NCBI GenBank assembly: GCA_025963815.1
Contig: JAOQAA010000510.1
Coordinates: 1 to 23,079 of the forward strand
Direction: 5' to 3'
Source of the DNA: Capsulimonas sp.
GTDB taxonomy: Bacteria; Armatimonadota; Armatimonadia; Armatimonadales; Capsulimonadaceae
Length of the DNA: 23,079 bases
Part shown: positions 14,940-22,334 of the stretch, one piece after another
How positions within the stretch are numbered: position 1 is the stretch's first letter
Layout: each line of letters begins with the position of its first letter
The notes under the pieces: generated by a model
What the model saw: the letters and a program-made list of their open reading frames with translations, nothing else
Told to the model about the DNA's origin: nothing
Databases searched by the model: none
Position numbers and translations under genes: made by a program

Positions 14940-16325
14940 TTGAATTTTATGGACGAGTCGCTCAAACCGACCGCGCTCTCGCTTGCCGAAATACTCTCGT
15001 CGCTCAGTTACGCTCTCGATCTTACCGGCGGACAGCCGATGGGGCACGCACAGCGCTCCTGCCTGATCGGGATGCGGATCGGATCGATGTACGGTCTCTC
15101 CGAAGGAGAACTGACCAGTCTTTATTACGCCATCTTGATGAAGGACGCCGGCTGCTCCAGCAACGCCGCGCGCATGTACGAGATCTTCGGCAGCGACGAT
15201 CTGAAGGCGAAGTGCGACAGCGCCGTGGTCGATTGGTCGAACATCTTCGAAGCGGCGCGCTACGCCGCCGCCCACGCACTGCCGTCGGGCTCGCTGTGCT
15301 CGCGGGCGGCGCGGGTTCTGAAGATCGGCGTCCAGGGATCACGGCAAAACCAGGAGATCCAAGAGTCCCGCTGTAACCGAGGGGCGCAGATCGCGATGAT
15401 GCTTGGGCTGGGCAAGTCGGCGGCCGATTGTATCCGCTCGCTGCCCGAGCGATGGAACGGTTCCGGCGCGCCGCTGGGGCTGCGCGGCGAAGCTATCCCA
15501 CTGCTTTCCCGCATCGCATCGCTGGTGCAGACACTGGATGTGTTCGATCGTACTTTCGGCCTGGATGCGGCGTATGACATGGCGACGAAAAGGTCCGGAC
15601 GCTGGTTTGATCCGGATCTGGTCCGAATCGCACTGCGGTTTCGGCACGACGCTCGGTTCTGGAATGAGGTTCGTACTTCTGCCCGAGAGACACTGCTGGA
15701 TCTCGATATCCGCGGCGCGATTGAGGTTGCGACCGAGACAAGGATTGATTCCATCTGTGACGCCTTCGCGCAAATCGTGGACGCCAAATCTCCCTTTACC
15801 GGCCAGCATTCGTCACGGGTGTGTGATTATACGATCCAGATCGCTCGTGAATTCGGGATTTCCGGCGTGCGGCTCACGACACTGAGGCGGTCAGCGCTGC
15901 TGCACGATGTCGGAAAGCTTGCCGTACCGAACACGATTTTAGACAAGCCCGGCAAGCCGGACGAGGAAGAATGGAACTGCATCCGCCGCCATCCTTTCCA
16001 TACGCAGCAAATTCTTCAGCAGATTCCCGGCTTCAAGCGCATCACGGAGATTGCGTCCGCTCACCATGAGCGCCACGAAGGGCGCGGCTACTTCCAGGGC
16101 CTGAGCGGCGATCAGCTGGACCTAGACATGAGAATACTCGCGGTCGCCGATGTGTACGACGCCCTCTCCGCTGACCGCCCCTATCGAGGAGCGATGACGC
16201 CCGAAGAAGTCTTCGCCATTCTGGACAAAGATCGAGGCGTGGCGCTGGACTCTGACTGCATCGATGTCCTGAGGAAATACGGCCTTCCCAGCGCCCCGGC
16301 GCCTCCTCTGCTGCGCGCGGCGTAA
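14940..16325 (+). CDS. Tandem HD/HD-GYP domain protein, c-di-GMP phosphodiesterase-like
   Basis: A 461-residue protein. The C-terminal half (about 265-440) is an HD-GYP domain: H290, the HD pair H322-D323 in LLHDVGKLAVPN, H350, HHERHEGRGYFQGL (375-388) and D404 in ADVYDALSADRPYRG. The normal GYP triplet is GYF. The N-terminal half (about 20-215) looks like a decayed copy: GHAQRSCLIGMRIG, then LYYAILMKDAGC where HD is KD, then ERWNGSGAPLGLRGEAIPLLSRI. So the active half probably hydrolyses a cyclic nucleotide and the first half may be regulatory. The TTG at 14940 has AGGAAGG (14929-14935) 4 bases upstream; ATG 14949 is 13 bases away, so I prefer TTG. Confidence 0.85.
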   Translation: MNFMDESLKPTALSLAEILSSLSYALDLTGGQPMGHAQRSCLIGMRIGSMYGLSEGELTSLYYAILMKDAGCSSNAARMYEIFGSDDLKAKCDSAVVDWSNIFEAARYAAAHALPSGSLCSRAARVLKIGVQGSRQNQEIQESRCNRGAQIAMMLGLGKSAADCIRSLPERWNGSGAPLGLRGEAIPLLSRIASLVQTLDVFDRTFGLDAAYDMATKRSGRWFDPDLVRIALRFRHDARFWNEVRTSARETLLDLDIRGAIEVATETRIDSICDAFAQIVDAKSPFTGQHSSRVCDYTIQIAREFGISGVRLTTLRRSALLHDVGKLAVPNTILDKPGKPDEEEWNCIRRHPFHTQQILQQIPGFKRITEIASAHHERHEGRGYFQGLSGDQLDLDMRILAVADVYDALSADRPYRGAMTPEEVFAILDKDRGVALDSDCIDVLRKYGLPSAPAPPLLRAA

Positions 16326-16377
16326 CGGCGTCATTGCGCGTTGGTATAGCCTGCTCGTTTCTGGGTACATAAAGCGC

Positions 16378-17466
16378 ATGAGCGCCACAACCCCACCCAC
16401 CGAAACAACGGAACCCGTCCATAACGAGCAGGCGGGCGACACATCTTCTGATCAGAAGTGTGTCTCAATCATTTTTAATCCCGTCTCGGGTCAGAGCGAT
16501 CCTGAGGCACGCAAAAAGAGCATCTCAGAGGCGCTCGCCGAGCACGGATATCGATGTCAGTTTATTGAGACCACCAAGGAAGTCGGCGGCGAGGAGCTGG
16601 CGAAAAAAGCGCTGAGTTCCGGCGTCGATCTGATCGCGGTGTCCGGCGGCGACGGCACCGTGATCGAGGTTCTCTCCGCCACCATTGGCTCAAATATCCC
16701 GGTCGCCGTGCTGCCGGCCGGCACCGGAAACCTGCTTTCCGTCAATCTCGGCATTCCCACCACCGTTCCCGAAGCTGTTCACGTGGCGCTGTCAGGACAT
16801 CCCTATTGTCTCGATCTCGCCCGTTCGAACGACGGCAAGCACTTCGCGATCATGGGCGGCCTCGGCCTGGACGCCCGAATGATCAAGGACGCCGACCGCG
16901 AGACGAAAAACCGTCTTGGAGTATTCGCGTATCTGTGGGCGGCCCTGAAAAACCTGCCTAAGAGAGGCGCCGTTGTCGAGATCGTACTGGACGGCAAGCC
17001 GCCGATCCGCGCCCGTGCTAAAAGTGTGCTGATCGCCAATATGGGCAAGGTAACCGGCGGCGTGGAGGCGATGCCGACCGCGTCTCCCAACGACGGTCTG
17101 CTGGATATTGGGATCGTCAAGGCGGAAACCCTCGCACAGTGGCTGCGGATCGCCGGCTATGCGCTGATGGGCCGAACGCAGGACGCTCCCGAGCTGGATG
17201 TCTATCAGGCCAAAAAGATCACTGTCCGCACGCCCACCCCCGAGCCGATCGAGTTCGACGGCGAATCGGGAGGCGACACCCGCGAATGGAGCGTAGAAGT
17301 CGTACCCAGCTGCGTCAATATTCTCCTCCCGGAGGGCGCCCCCGCCGCGAAAGACGCCCAAGGCTCACCCGAAGCGATGGCGAAGAGAAATCTCACCGGC
17401 CTTGCGGTCAGCGCGGGAATTGTGGCCACGATCGCAACGCTGATTGTTTGGCGACGACGCAAATAA
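16378..17466 (+). CDS. Diacylglycerol/lipid kinase-family protein with C-terminal membrane anchor
   Basis: A 362-residue DAGK-catalytic (YegS/DgkB/BmrU) family protein that would phosphorylate a lipid using ATP. Motifs include IIFNPVSGQ (31-39), AVSGGDGTVIEVL (87-99, the GGDGT nucleotide loop), VLPAGTGNLLSVNLGI (111-126) and MGGLGLDARMI. The C-terminal domain has NDGLLDIGIVK and a membrane-proximal beta-sandwich ending near 315. Unusually, it carries a hydrophobic tail of about 18 residues followed by WRRRK at the end (340-362), a tail anchor not found in typical cytosolic members. No strong ribosome site is seen before ATG 16378. It ends at an intrinsic terminator. Confidence 0.9.
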   Translation: MSATTPPTETTEPVHNEQAGDTSSDQKCVSIIFNPVSGQSDPEARKKSISEALAEHGYRCQFIETTKEVGGEELAKKALSSGVDLIAVSGGDGTVIEVLSATIGSNIPVAVLPAGTGNLLSVNLGIPTTVPEAVHVALSGHPYCLDLARSNDGKHFAIMGGLGLDARMIKDADRETKNRLGVFAYLWAALKNLPKRGAVVEIVLDGKPPIRARAKSVLIANMGKVTGGVEAMPTASPNDGLLDIGIVKAETLAQWLRIAGYALMGRTQDAPELDVYQAKKITVRTPTPEPIEFDGESGGDTREWSVEVVPSCVNILLPEGAPAAKDAQGSPEAMAKRNLTGLAVSAGIVATIATLIVWRRRK

Positions 17467-17492
17467 GATTTATGAAATAAGATTGCTTCACG

Positions 17493-17542
17493 AAAAAGCC
17501 GTCTGCTCGTCTTCGTTTTGAAGCGCGGGCAGACGGCTTTTT
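17493..17542. terminator. Bidirectional intrinsic terminator
   Basis: AAAAAGCCGTCTGC (17493-17506) pairs perfectly with GCAGACGGCTTTTT (17529-17542). The 22-base loop contains a smaller stem (CTTC/GAAG). A run of T follows on the plus strand and, by symmetry, on the minus strand, so it can stop both the lipid kinase transcript and the convergent DUF5666-like transcript. Confidence 0.9.
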
Positions 17543-17564
17543 CTATCTTAAGCTTGCGGAGTGA

Positions 17565-18332
17565 TTACTGAACCGGAGCGGGCGCGGGACCACCCTGGCC
17601 ACCGCCACGACGGCGTCCGCCCTGACCGCCAGGAGCACCCTGTCCACCAGGGCCGCCTTGACCGCCGCCACGTCCAAAGCCCATGCCATTCATGACGCGC
17701 ACGGTGGTGGCGACCTGAGAGCCCGCGTCACCCGTGACTTCGGCGCTGACAAACGAGTCCGTCTTCACGTCCGACCACGAACCAGCCGCCGGTCCCGTGA
17801 TGCGCGTATCGGCCGTCGTCGTGACGGTGATGGTCTTGCCGTCGGCCGTCGTAATCGTCAGAGCGGGCTTGAGCGTTGCGATCACGCCCATCGTGCCGCC
17901 ACGGCGTCCACCGCGGCCGCCAGGGCCCCCTGCCCCGCCGGGAGCGCCGGCTCCAGGACCACCAGCGCCGCCGGGACGTCCCGCGCCAGGTCCGCCCTGA
18001 CCGGCCGGAACGACCGTGATGGAGCGAGCTTCGACATTGCCGCTGTCATCGGGGCGTCCGCCGACGCGGATATTATCGCCGACCTTCAGGGAGTCGAGGG
18101 TCTTGGTCGCTTCCACGGTGTACTTGGTCGCATCGGTGACCTTGAATGTGGTCGTGGTGGGCTCCGCCTGTGGGTCGCGGAAGTTACGGCTTGTCACGGT
18201 GATGGTTTTCGCCGCAGCGTCCACCGCCGAAACCTGCCCCATCACTCGATCGTCTCCGGGAGCCGCGTGAACTGCCGAAATTGCGACGATTGCCGTCATG
18301 GCCGCCATCGCGGGCCAAAATGCGTGCTTCAT
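17565..18332 (-). CDS. Exported DUF5666-like protein with Gly/Arg-rich linker and tail
   Basis: A 255-residue exported protein with a signal peptide (MKHAFWPAMAAMTAIVAISA, cut near VHA). Two similar beta-barrel-like units follow: DRVMGQVSAVDAAAKTITVT (about 27-95) and MGVIATLKPALTITTADGKT (about 145-205), resembling DUF5666 repeats in which a 'xVDxxxxTITV' strand pair recurs. They are joined by a Gly/Pro/Arg-rich linker and followed by another in the tail. I chose ATG 18332, where the signal peptide starts; ATG 18344 is also possible. It lies 85 bases downstream of the Spy-like gene on the same strand, so may be in the sigma-factor operon. DUF5666 assignment is from memory; function unknown. 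Confidence 0.7.
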   Translation of the reverse strand: MKHAFWPAMAAMTAIVAISAVHAAPGDDRVMGQVSAVDAAAKTITVTSRNFRDPQAEPTTTTFKVTDATKYTVEATKTLDSLKVGDNIRVGGRPDDSGNVEARSITVVPAGQGGPGAGRPGGAGGPGAGAPGGAGGPGGRGGRRGGTMGVIATLKPALTITTADGKTITVTTTADTRITGPAAGSWSDVKTDSFVSAEVTGDAGSQVATTVRVMNGMGFGRGGGQGGPGGQGAPGGQGGRRRGGGQGGPAPAPVQ

Positions 18333-18416
18333 GCTGTTTTCCATCCTTCTCGAGCTGTTGTCTGAATTACGAACCTGTTTGTGTTGAGTGAAAGCTTGCC
18401 ATGCTTTGAAAGCGAT

Positions 18417-18920
18417 TTAGCGCGGCGTCCAGTCGCGATGACCGTGGCTGGGATCTCCCGGGCCGCCGTGTCCGCCGTCCGGTCTCGGCCGCCGCTGGAT
18501 CGATGATTGAAGCTGCGCGAACTGATCCGGAGTCAGGATCTTGCGCAGCTGCTGCTGGTCGGAAAGGCGCAGATCGAGCAGCTGTCCCTGCACCCGGTTC
18601 AAATCCTGGTTGAGCCGCGCCGCGGCGGCGGCGTCCAGATCGTACTTGCGATAAACATCCGAAAGCTTGCGCCGGGTCTGCTGCAGCTGGGAGAACAGGT
18701 CGGCGGATTGCGTTCTTGAGGCGCTCTCCAGCGCCGTCAGTCTTTGCTGCTGCGCCGGCGTCAAGTTCATGCCGTTTGTCTCGTTATCGACCAGACGGAT
18801 CCCAGGATGCTCGCCTGGGGCCGCTCCCACGGAAGCCACGCAGATCAGAGTCGCCGCCAGACACGCCGCAGCGCCCCGGCCCGCGAGTTTCAATTGTTTT
18901 GCGAATCGAGATGTGTCCAT
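18417..18920 (-). CDS. LTxxQ-type (Spy/CpxP/CnrX-like) periplasmic protein
   Basis: A 167-residue protein with an N-terminal hydrophobic signal/anchor (about 13-33). The mature part is helical, with two 'LTP' helix starts: NLTPAQQQRLTALE (52-65) and ILTPDQFAQLQ (128-138), the pattern of the Spy/CpxP LTxxQ family of periplasmic chaperones and metal sensors. The C-terminus is Gly/His-rich (HGG, HGHRD), which could bind metal. It overlaps the end of the anti-sigma gene by 31 bases and has GGAAG before its ATG. With a sigma factor and anti-sigma factor upstream, it resembles CnrX-type sensors that act with such a pair, though that is inference. Confidence 0.8.
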   Translation of the reverse strand: MDTSRFAKQLKLAGRGAAACLAATLICVASVGAAPGEHPGIRLVDNETNGMNLTPAQQQRLTALESASRTQSADLFSQLQQTRRKLSDVYRKYDLDAAAAARLNQDLNRVQGQLLDLRLSDQQQLRKILTPDQFAQLQSSIQRRPRPDGGHGGPGDPSHGHRDWTPR

Positions 18921-19405
18921 ATTTCTTCCATCGACCCGCCCGCTGGATCGTCCACAGCCGAGTTAGAGGTCGAAACGTCGCTCAATGTGTGCCAGGAAGC
19001 AAGCGTGTCCGCCGAAGCGACATGGCTAACAGAGGCTCCAGGCGTCGTGTCCGCCGCCGTGACCGGCACAGAAACGGGATGTTCAGAACGAGGCGACGGC
19101 GGCCGCAGCGTCACCAACGCCACCACGACCAGCGCAACGGCGCCGCTCCAAACAAGGCGTGGAGCGGGCAAAACGCGACGGCGGCGCGGCTCCAGACGAT
19201 GCGCCATTGGCGCCCACAAATCCTTGGAGGAAGTTTTCTCACGGCTCCAGTCGCGAAACGCCTGCCGCAGCTGCGCTTCTGATCGCATCAAGCGAGCGCA
19301 AGAAACGCATGTTTCGCCATGGCTCTCCATTTGCGCGGCGAGATTGGCCGAGAGCTTTCCTGCGGCCCAGTCCGCCGCCAGCGATTCTAAATATCGACAA
19401 TTCAT
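18890..19405 (-). CDS. Zinc-finger-type membrane anti-sigma factor
   Basis: The 171-residue protein has a ZAS-type N-terminus with H29-G-E-T-C33-V-S-C36 (the HxxxCxxC motif), a further C3, and one membrane helix at about 86-101, then an extracytoplasmic Ser/Thr/Ala-rich region. Such proteins hold an ECF sigma factor at the membrane and release it on stress. I chose ATG 19405, which overlaps the sigma factor stop by ATGA; a frame open further upstream lies inside the sigma gene and has no family features. Coupled translation should keep the two in balance. Confidence 0.88.
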   Translation of the reverse strand: MNCRYLESLAADWAAGKLSANLAAQMESHGETCVSCARLMRSEAQLRQAFRDWSREKTSSKDLWAPMAHRLEPRRRRVLPAPRLVWSGAVALVVVALVTLRPPSPRSEHPVSVPVTAADTTPGASVSHVASADTLASWHTLSDVSTSNSAVDDPAGGSMEEIWTHLDSQNN

Positions 19406-20052
19406 GCATATTCCTCGGGCGACGCGGCTTCCATAGCGGCGCGCAAACGACGGCGCGCTCGCATTACTCGAACCCGCAGCAGCGGTCCCGGACACTGGGT
19501 GATCCGAGCAATCTCGTCGTAACCCATTTCCTCGCCATAGTACAGGGTCAGCAGCAAACGGTCGTCTACTTTCATCTCCTGAAGGCACTTGTCCAAAAGA
19601 CGAGATCGCTCCATCGCTTCCAGATTGCCCAGCGCGACTGCTTCCGCGTCTTCCGTCACGACATCCGCCCAGTCCACCGGCGGCGCCGTCCGCCGCAGAG
19701 CCTTACGCCGCCGTAATCGGTCATAAGCAATGTTGGTGGCGATCCGGTAAATCCATGTGGAAAAGCTCGAGCGGCGCTCGAACCGATCCGCATCGCGCCA
19801 AACACGCAGAAACACATCCAAGACCGCTTCTTCGGCGTCTTCCTGAGTACCCAGCAAGGGACTGAGATAACGGAACAGCCGAGGCTGATAGCGGCGCACG
19901 ATCTCACGCATGGCGGCGGGATCGTCCTGCGCGCAGCGCTGGACGAGCAGCAGATCCGTCTCCGCGTGCTCACAAGCCGCGAGGTCCGAATGATCGCGCA
20001 GATTGTCGCTCTGCGCGCCCCCGGCAAATTCCAGCGGCGCCATCATACTCAT
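19402..20052 (-). CDS. ECF (sigma-70 family) RNA polymerase sigma factor
   Basis: A 216-residue ECF sigma factor with a ~35-residue N-terminal extension. Region 2: QRCAQDDPAAMREIVRRYQP, then LLGTQEDAEEAVLDVFLRVWR and FSTWIYRIATNIAYDRLRRR. Region 4: DRLLLTLYYGEEMGYDEIAR and RVRVMRARRRLRAAM. ATG 20052 has AAGGGTGG a few bases upstream; GTG 20058 abuts it. It is followed by its anti-sigma factor and by envelope proteins, so it probably directs an envelope-stress or metal regulon, and may control its own promoter; I could not identify that promoter with confidence in 20053-20314. Confidence 0.92.
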   Translation of the reverse strand: MSMMAPLEFAGGAQSDNLRDHSDLAACEHAETDLLLVQRCAQDDPAAMREIVRRYQPRLFRYLSPLLGTQEDAEEAVLDVFLRVWRDADRFERRSSFSTWIYRIATNIAYDRLRRRKALRRTAPPVDWADVVTEDAEAVALGNLEAMERSRLLDKCLQEMKVDDRLLLTLYYGEEMGYDEIARITQCPGPLLRVRVMRARRRLRAAMEAASPEEYA

Positions 20053-20141
20053 CGCCACCCTTGCCCCGCCTGTCCCGGTGATTTCGAGTTCATCTGAATG
20101 CGTAGACGCAGGAAAGTCGCCCCCGTATCACTTTTTTGGGC

Positions 20142-20167
20142 AATATTGAAAATAAATTTTCAATATT
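20142..20167. promoter_or_regulatory. Perfect AT-rich palindrome, possible operator
   Basis: AATATTGAAAAT (20142-20153) and its exact reverse complement (20156-20167) are separated by two bases. It sits between the two divergent transcripts at the edge of the AT-rich island. A dimeric repressor site for either side, or a hairpin of the insertion, would both fit. There is no T-tract that would make it a strong terminator. Confidence 0.45.
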
Positions 20168-20239
20168 TGTAGAGCGAGCAGCTCCCCTGACCTAGTCGTT
20201 CGATTGATTGCGTCTCGAAAATCTCTTAATTACTGCATT

Positions 20240-20265
20240 GCACCAATATATTATTGTGCTTTTTT
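20240..20265 (+). terminator. Terminator-like hairpin with six T upstream of SIR2-TPR
   Basis: GCA and CAATA (20240-20242, 20244-20248) pair with TATTG and TGC (20252-20259) around a 3-base loop with one bulge, followed by TTTTTT. It could block read-through into the SIR2-TPR gene or be an attenuator. The stem is AT-rich and weak. Confidence 0.3.
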
Positions 20266-20282
20266 GTTTGCTGTGCTAAGAT
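20254..20282 (+). promoter_or_regulatory. Weak promoter candidate for the SIR2-TPR gene
   Basis: TTGTGC (20254-20259) and TAAGAT (20277-20282) are 17 bases apart, with the start codon 33 bases after the -10. Both hexamers match the sigma-A consensus only partly. The -35 overlaps the terminator-like hairpin, so only one of the two readings is probably right. Confidence 0.3.
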
Positions 20283-20314
20283 AGTCACACATTCTGCGCG
20301 TTAGGAGACAGGCT

Positions 20315-22186
20315 TTGACATCTGAGATTGAAAAGGGAAAAATGATTTCCTTGTTAGAAGCGGTGAGCGAAATCAAGCAAGCATGCAGCACACCTACGTT
20401 AGGCACCTCTAAAGGTGATAAAGTGCGTTCTCCTTTTTTCTTCTTCACAGGTTCAGGAATCTCATATCCGTCAATTCCGCTTGCGCCTGAGGTGCTACGT
20501 CACTGCGAAGAAGTCGCTCAGGATTTGGGACGTGTAATCAAACAGCCAAACTCTGACCCCAACTACGCCTACTCGCAATGGTTCAAGGCAGCGTACCCGC
20601 ATCGTATCCAACGTCAAGAATACCTGCGCAGTCTTATAACAGATGCACCTATTACACACGCCAACTTCCGACTAGCCCACCTCCTCCTAGAAACTAACGT
20701 CACGAATGTTGTCGTCACCGTAAATTTTGACGACCTACTATCTCATGCATTAACGCTATTTGGTAAAACACCAGTTATATGTGACGATCCTCGGACCGTA
20801 GAACGTATAGATCCAGAGAAGCCTGATATTCAGTTAATCCACGCACATGGCTCATATTGGTTTTACGATTGCCGCAATACTAGCGAGGAAATCGTAGATA
20901 GGGCAAGGTCGCTTGAGGACACTACTCTAACCATGGCCGCATTACTCGATAAAATCCTGGCTTATCGTGCTCCCTTAGTCATTGGCTATAGTGGATGGGA
21001 AAGTGATGTGTTTATGACTGCTTTGAAGCGTCGTTTACTTACACCGTTACCATTCAATCTCTATTGGTTCTGTTTCCGTCGAGATCAGGTGGCCGATATG
21101 CCTCGCTGGCTAGTATCACATCCCGATGTATATTTCGTTGTGCCGCCGATGCTAAAGAATAACGATGGTGATGACACATCTAAACAAAATGACAGCGATC
21201 CTGTTGATCCAACGCTCAGTGCCACGGAAGTTCTCGACGCTATGATTGAACAACTAGGAGTAGCCTCGCCATCATTGACTAAAGATCCTCTTTCGTTCTT
21301 TGCTAACCAACTACGTCACTCGATTCCTGCAAACGAATCAGAGAATCGCAATGATATTTATTCGTTTCGTAGTGTAATTGAACGAATTGAAAGGGCTCAG
21401 CACTTAGAGTCTGAACACAGAGAGAATATTGAGACTCAATTAGAGAACGTTCGTGATGCTCTACGTCGCGCCCAGTACGATGAGGCAACAGAACATGCAC
21501 AACAGATCATAATTGATGATTTAACGGAAAATCAATTGCGCGACTTAATAAAGGCCATGGACTCAGCTGTAGATGCGTTGCCTGTAAACAATTCAAAAAC
21601 AACACAAGCATGTGTTACACTTATTAGTTGTTATGATGCGTTAGTAAAAAAAGCAGGAAATCAACCTGAATTAGAATATGCGACAGCAAGATCATTAAAC
21701 AATGAAGGGAGCTACTTTCTTAACGTTAAACAACCAGACAAGGCGCTGTTAGTATATCAAGGGGCCATAGAACGTTTCGAAAAATCATCAAACCCCAAAC
21801 TGCACAACATTGTAGGTATTTTATGGAATAATTTAGGAGTAACATTACTACATCTAAAAAGGTTTCAGGAGGCCATTGACGCAGCACATGCAATAATAAC
21901 TATGAATAAAACAAAAAGCGAATATTTCTATAATAACCAACCTATAACAGCACTAATAATCGAAGGCAAAGCACTGGCGAAGATGGGGCTATATCAAGAA
22001 GCGTTAGATATATTTAGCAAAGCAAATAAAGAAGCCGAAGCTGCTCCCAGTATGACAACATACGCTAAGGGTATGTTAGAGTCTTCAAAAACTGAACAAG
22101 CCTTGGCTCGTGCTCAGCTTCTTAGTGTTCCAATTGCCGCCAAGCCGCCGCTGCCGATACCGCCTGCCGCCAAGCCAAAAGAATAA
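20315..22186 (+). CDS. SIR2-like NADase domain plus TPR protein, candidate defence gene
   Basis: A 623-residue protein in an AT-rich island. The N-terminal SIR2-like domain (about 38-280) shows FFFFTGSGISYPSIPLA (41-57, the Rossmann NAD loop), VTVNFDDLLSHAL (134-146, catalytic-type N137), IQLIHAHGS (172-180, H178) and VIGYSGWESD (222-231). A helical middle (about 340-420) and a TPR-like region (about 455-575: NNEGSYFLNVKQPDKALLVY, then NNLGVTLLHLKRFQEAIDAA, then GKALAKMGLYQEALDIFSKA) follow. SIR2 domains fused to sensor regions in known defence proteins (ThsA, DSR1/2, Avs5, SIR2-HerA) deplete NAD during phage infection; the same role here is inference. TTG 20315 has AGGAG seven bases upstream. 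The C-terminal 20 residues form an Ala/Pro/Lys tail encoded by GC-rich DNA. No partner gene is adjacent. Confidence 0.85.
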   Translation: MTSEIEKGKMISLLEAVSEIKQACSTPTLGTSKGDKVRSPFFFFTGSGISYPSIPLAPEVLRHCEEVAQDLGRVIKQPNSDPNYAYSQWFKAAYPHRIQRQEYLRSLITDAPITHANFRLAHLLLETNVTNVVVTVNFDDLLSHALTLFGKTPVICDDPRTVERIDPEKPDIQLIHAHGSYWFYDCRNTSEEIVDRARSLEDTTLTMAALLDKILAYRAPLVIGYSGWESDVFMTALKRRLLTPLPFNLYWFCFRRDQVADMPRWLVSHPDVYFVVPPMLKNNDGDDTSKQNDSDPVDPTLSATEVLDAMIEQLGVASPSLTKDPLSFFANQLRHSIPANESENRNDIYSFRSVIERIERAQHLESEHRENIETQLENVRDALRRAQYDEATEHAQQIIIDDLTENQLRDLIKAMDSAVDALPVNNSKTTQACVTLISCYDALVKKAGNQPELEYATARSLNNEGSYFLNVKQPDKALLVYQGAIERFEKSSNPKLHNIVGILWNNLGVTLLHLKRFQEAIDAAHAIITMNKTKSEYFYNNQPITALIIEGKALAKMGLYQEALDIFSKANKEAEAAPSMTTYAKGMLESSKTEQALARAQLLSVPIAAKPPLPIPPAAKPKE

Positions 22187-22334
22187 TCAAGAATCTTATA
22201 GACAGGAATCGAACCAAACATAAGAGTCAATAACTCAACATTTTAAGTTTCGAGCTATAGCTAGGTGCCGCCTTCGGAACTCTGTTATAACGAAAATAGT
22301 TACAACAATCAGAGCAGATTGAAGGAGCGGAAAA
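22187..22334. other. Short spacer at the right edge of the AT-rich island
   Basis: These 148 bases are still AT-rich for the first hundred or so and then return to host-like composition at about 22320. No terminator hairpin, promoter pair or direct repeat matching the left edge was seen. They hold the ribosome site AAGGAG (22322-22327) of the next gene. Confidence 0.5.

Larger units (their letters stand above)
20053..20314. other. AT-rich divergent region left of the SIR2-TPR gene
   Basis: This 262-base gap shifts from GC-rich host sequence to AT-rich sequence at about 20100-20140. It contains a perfect 12-bp palindrome (20142-20167), a terminator-like hairpin (20240-20265) and a weak plus-strand promoter candidate (20254-20282). 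It must also hold the minus-strand promoter of the sigma factor operon. No gene-like open frame is seen. Confidence 0.5.

Noticed and set aside
18716..19436. Plus-strand open frames opposite the anti-sigma and Spy-like genes
   Set aside because: The minus-strand genes carry ZAS and LTxxQ motifs and ATGA coupling; the opposite frames are Arg-rich shadows.
20053..20140. ECF-type promoter for the sigma factor operon, for example around the minus-strand GGCGACTTTCC
   Set aside because: A recognisable -10 at the usual 16-17 bases is not convincing, and the same motif is not clearly found before the other genes of the module.
20100..22330. Attachment sites or flanking direct repeats marking the AT-rich island
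   Set aside because: By eye I could not match any sequence at the left edge to one at the right edge, and there is no integrase or transposase gene.
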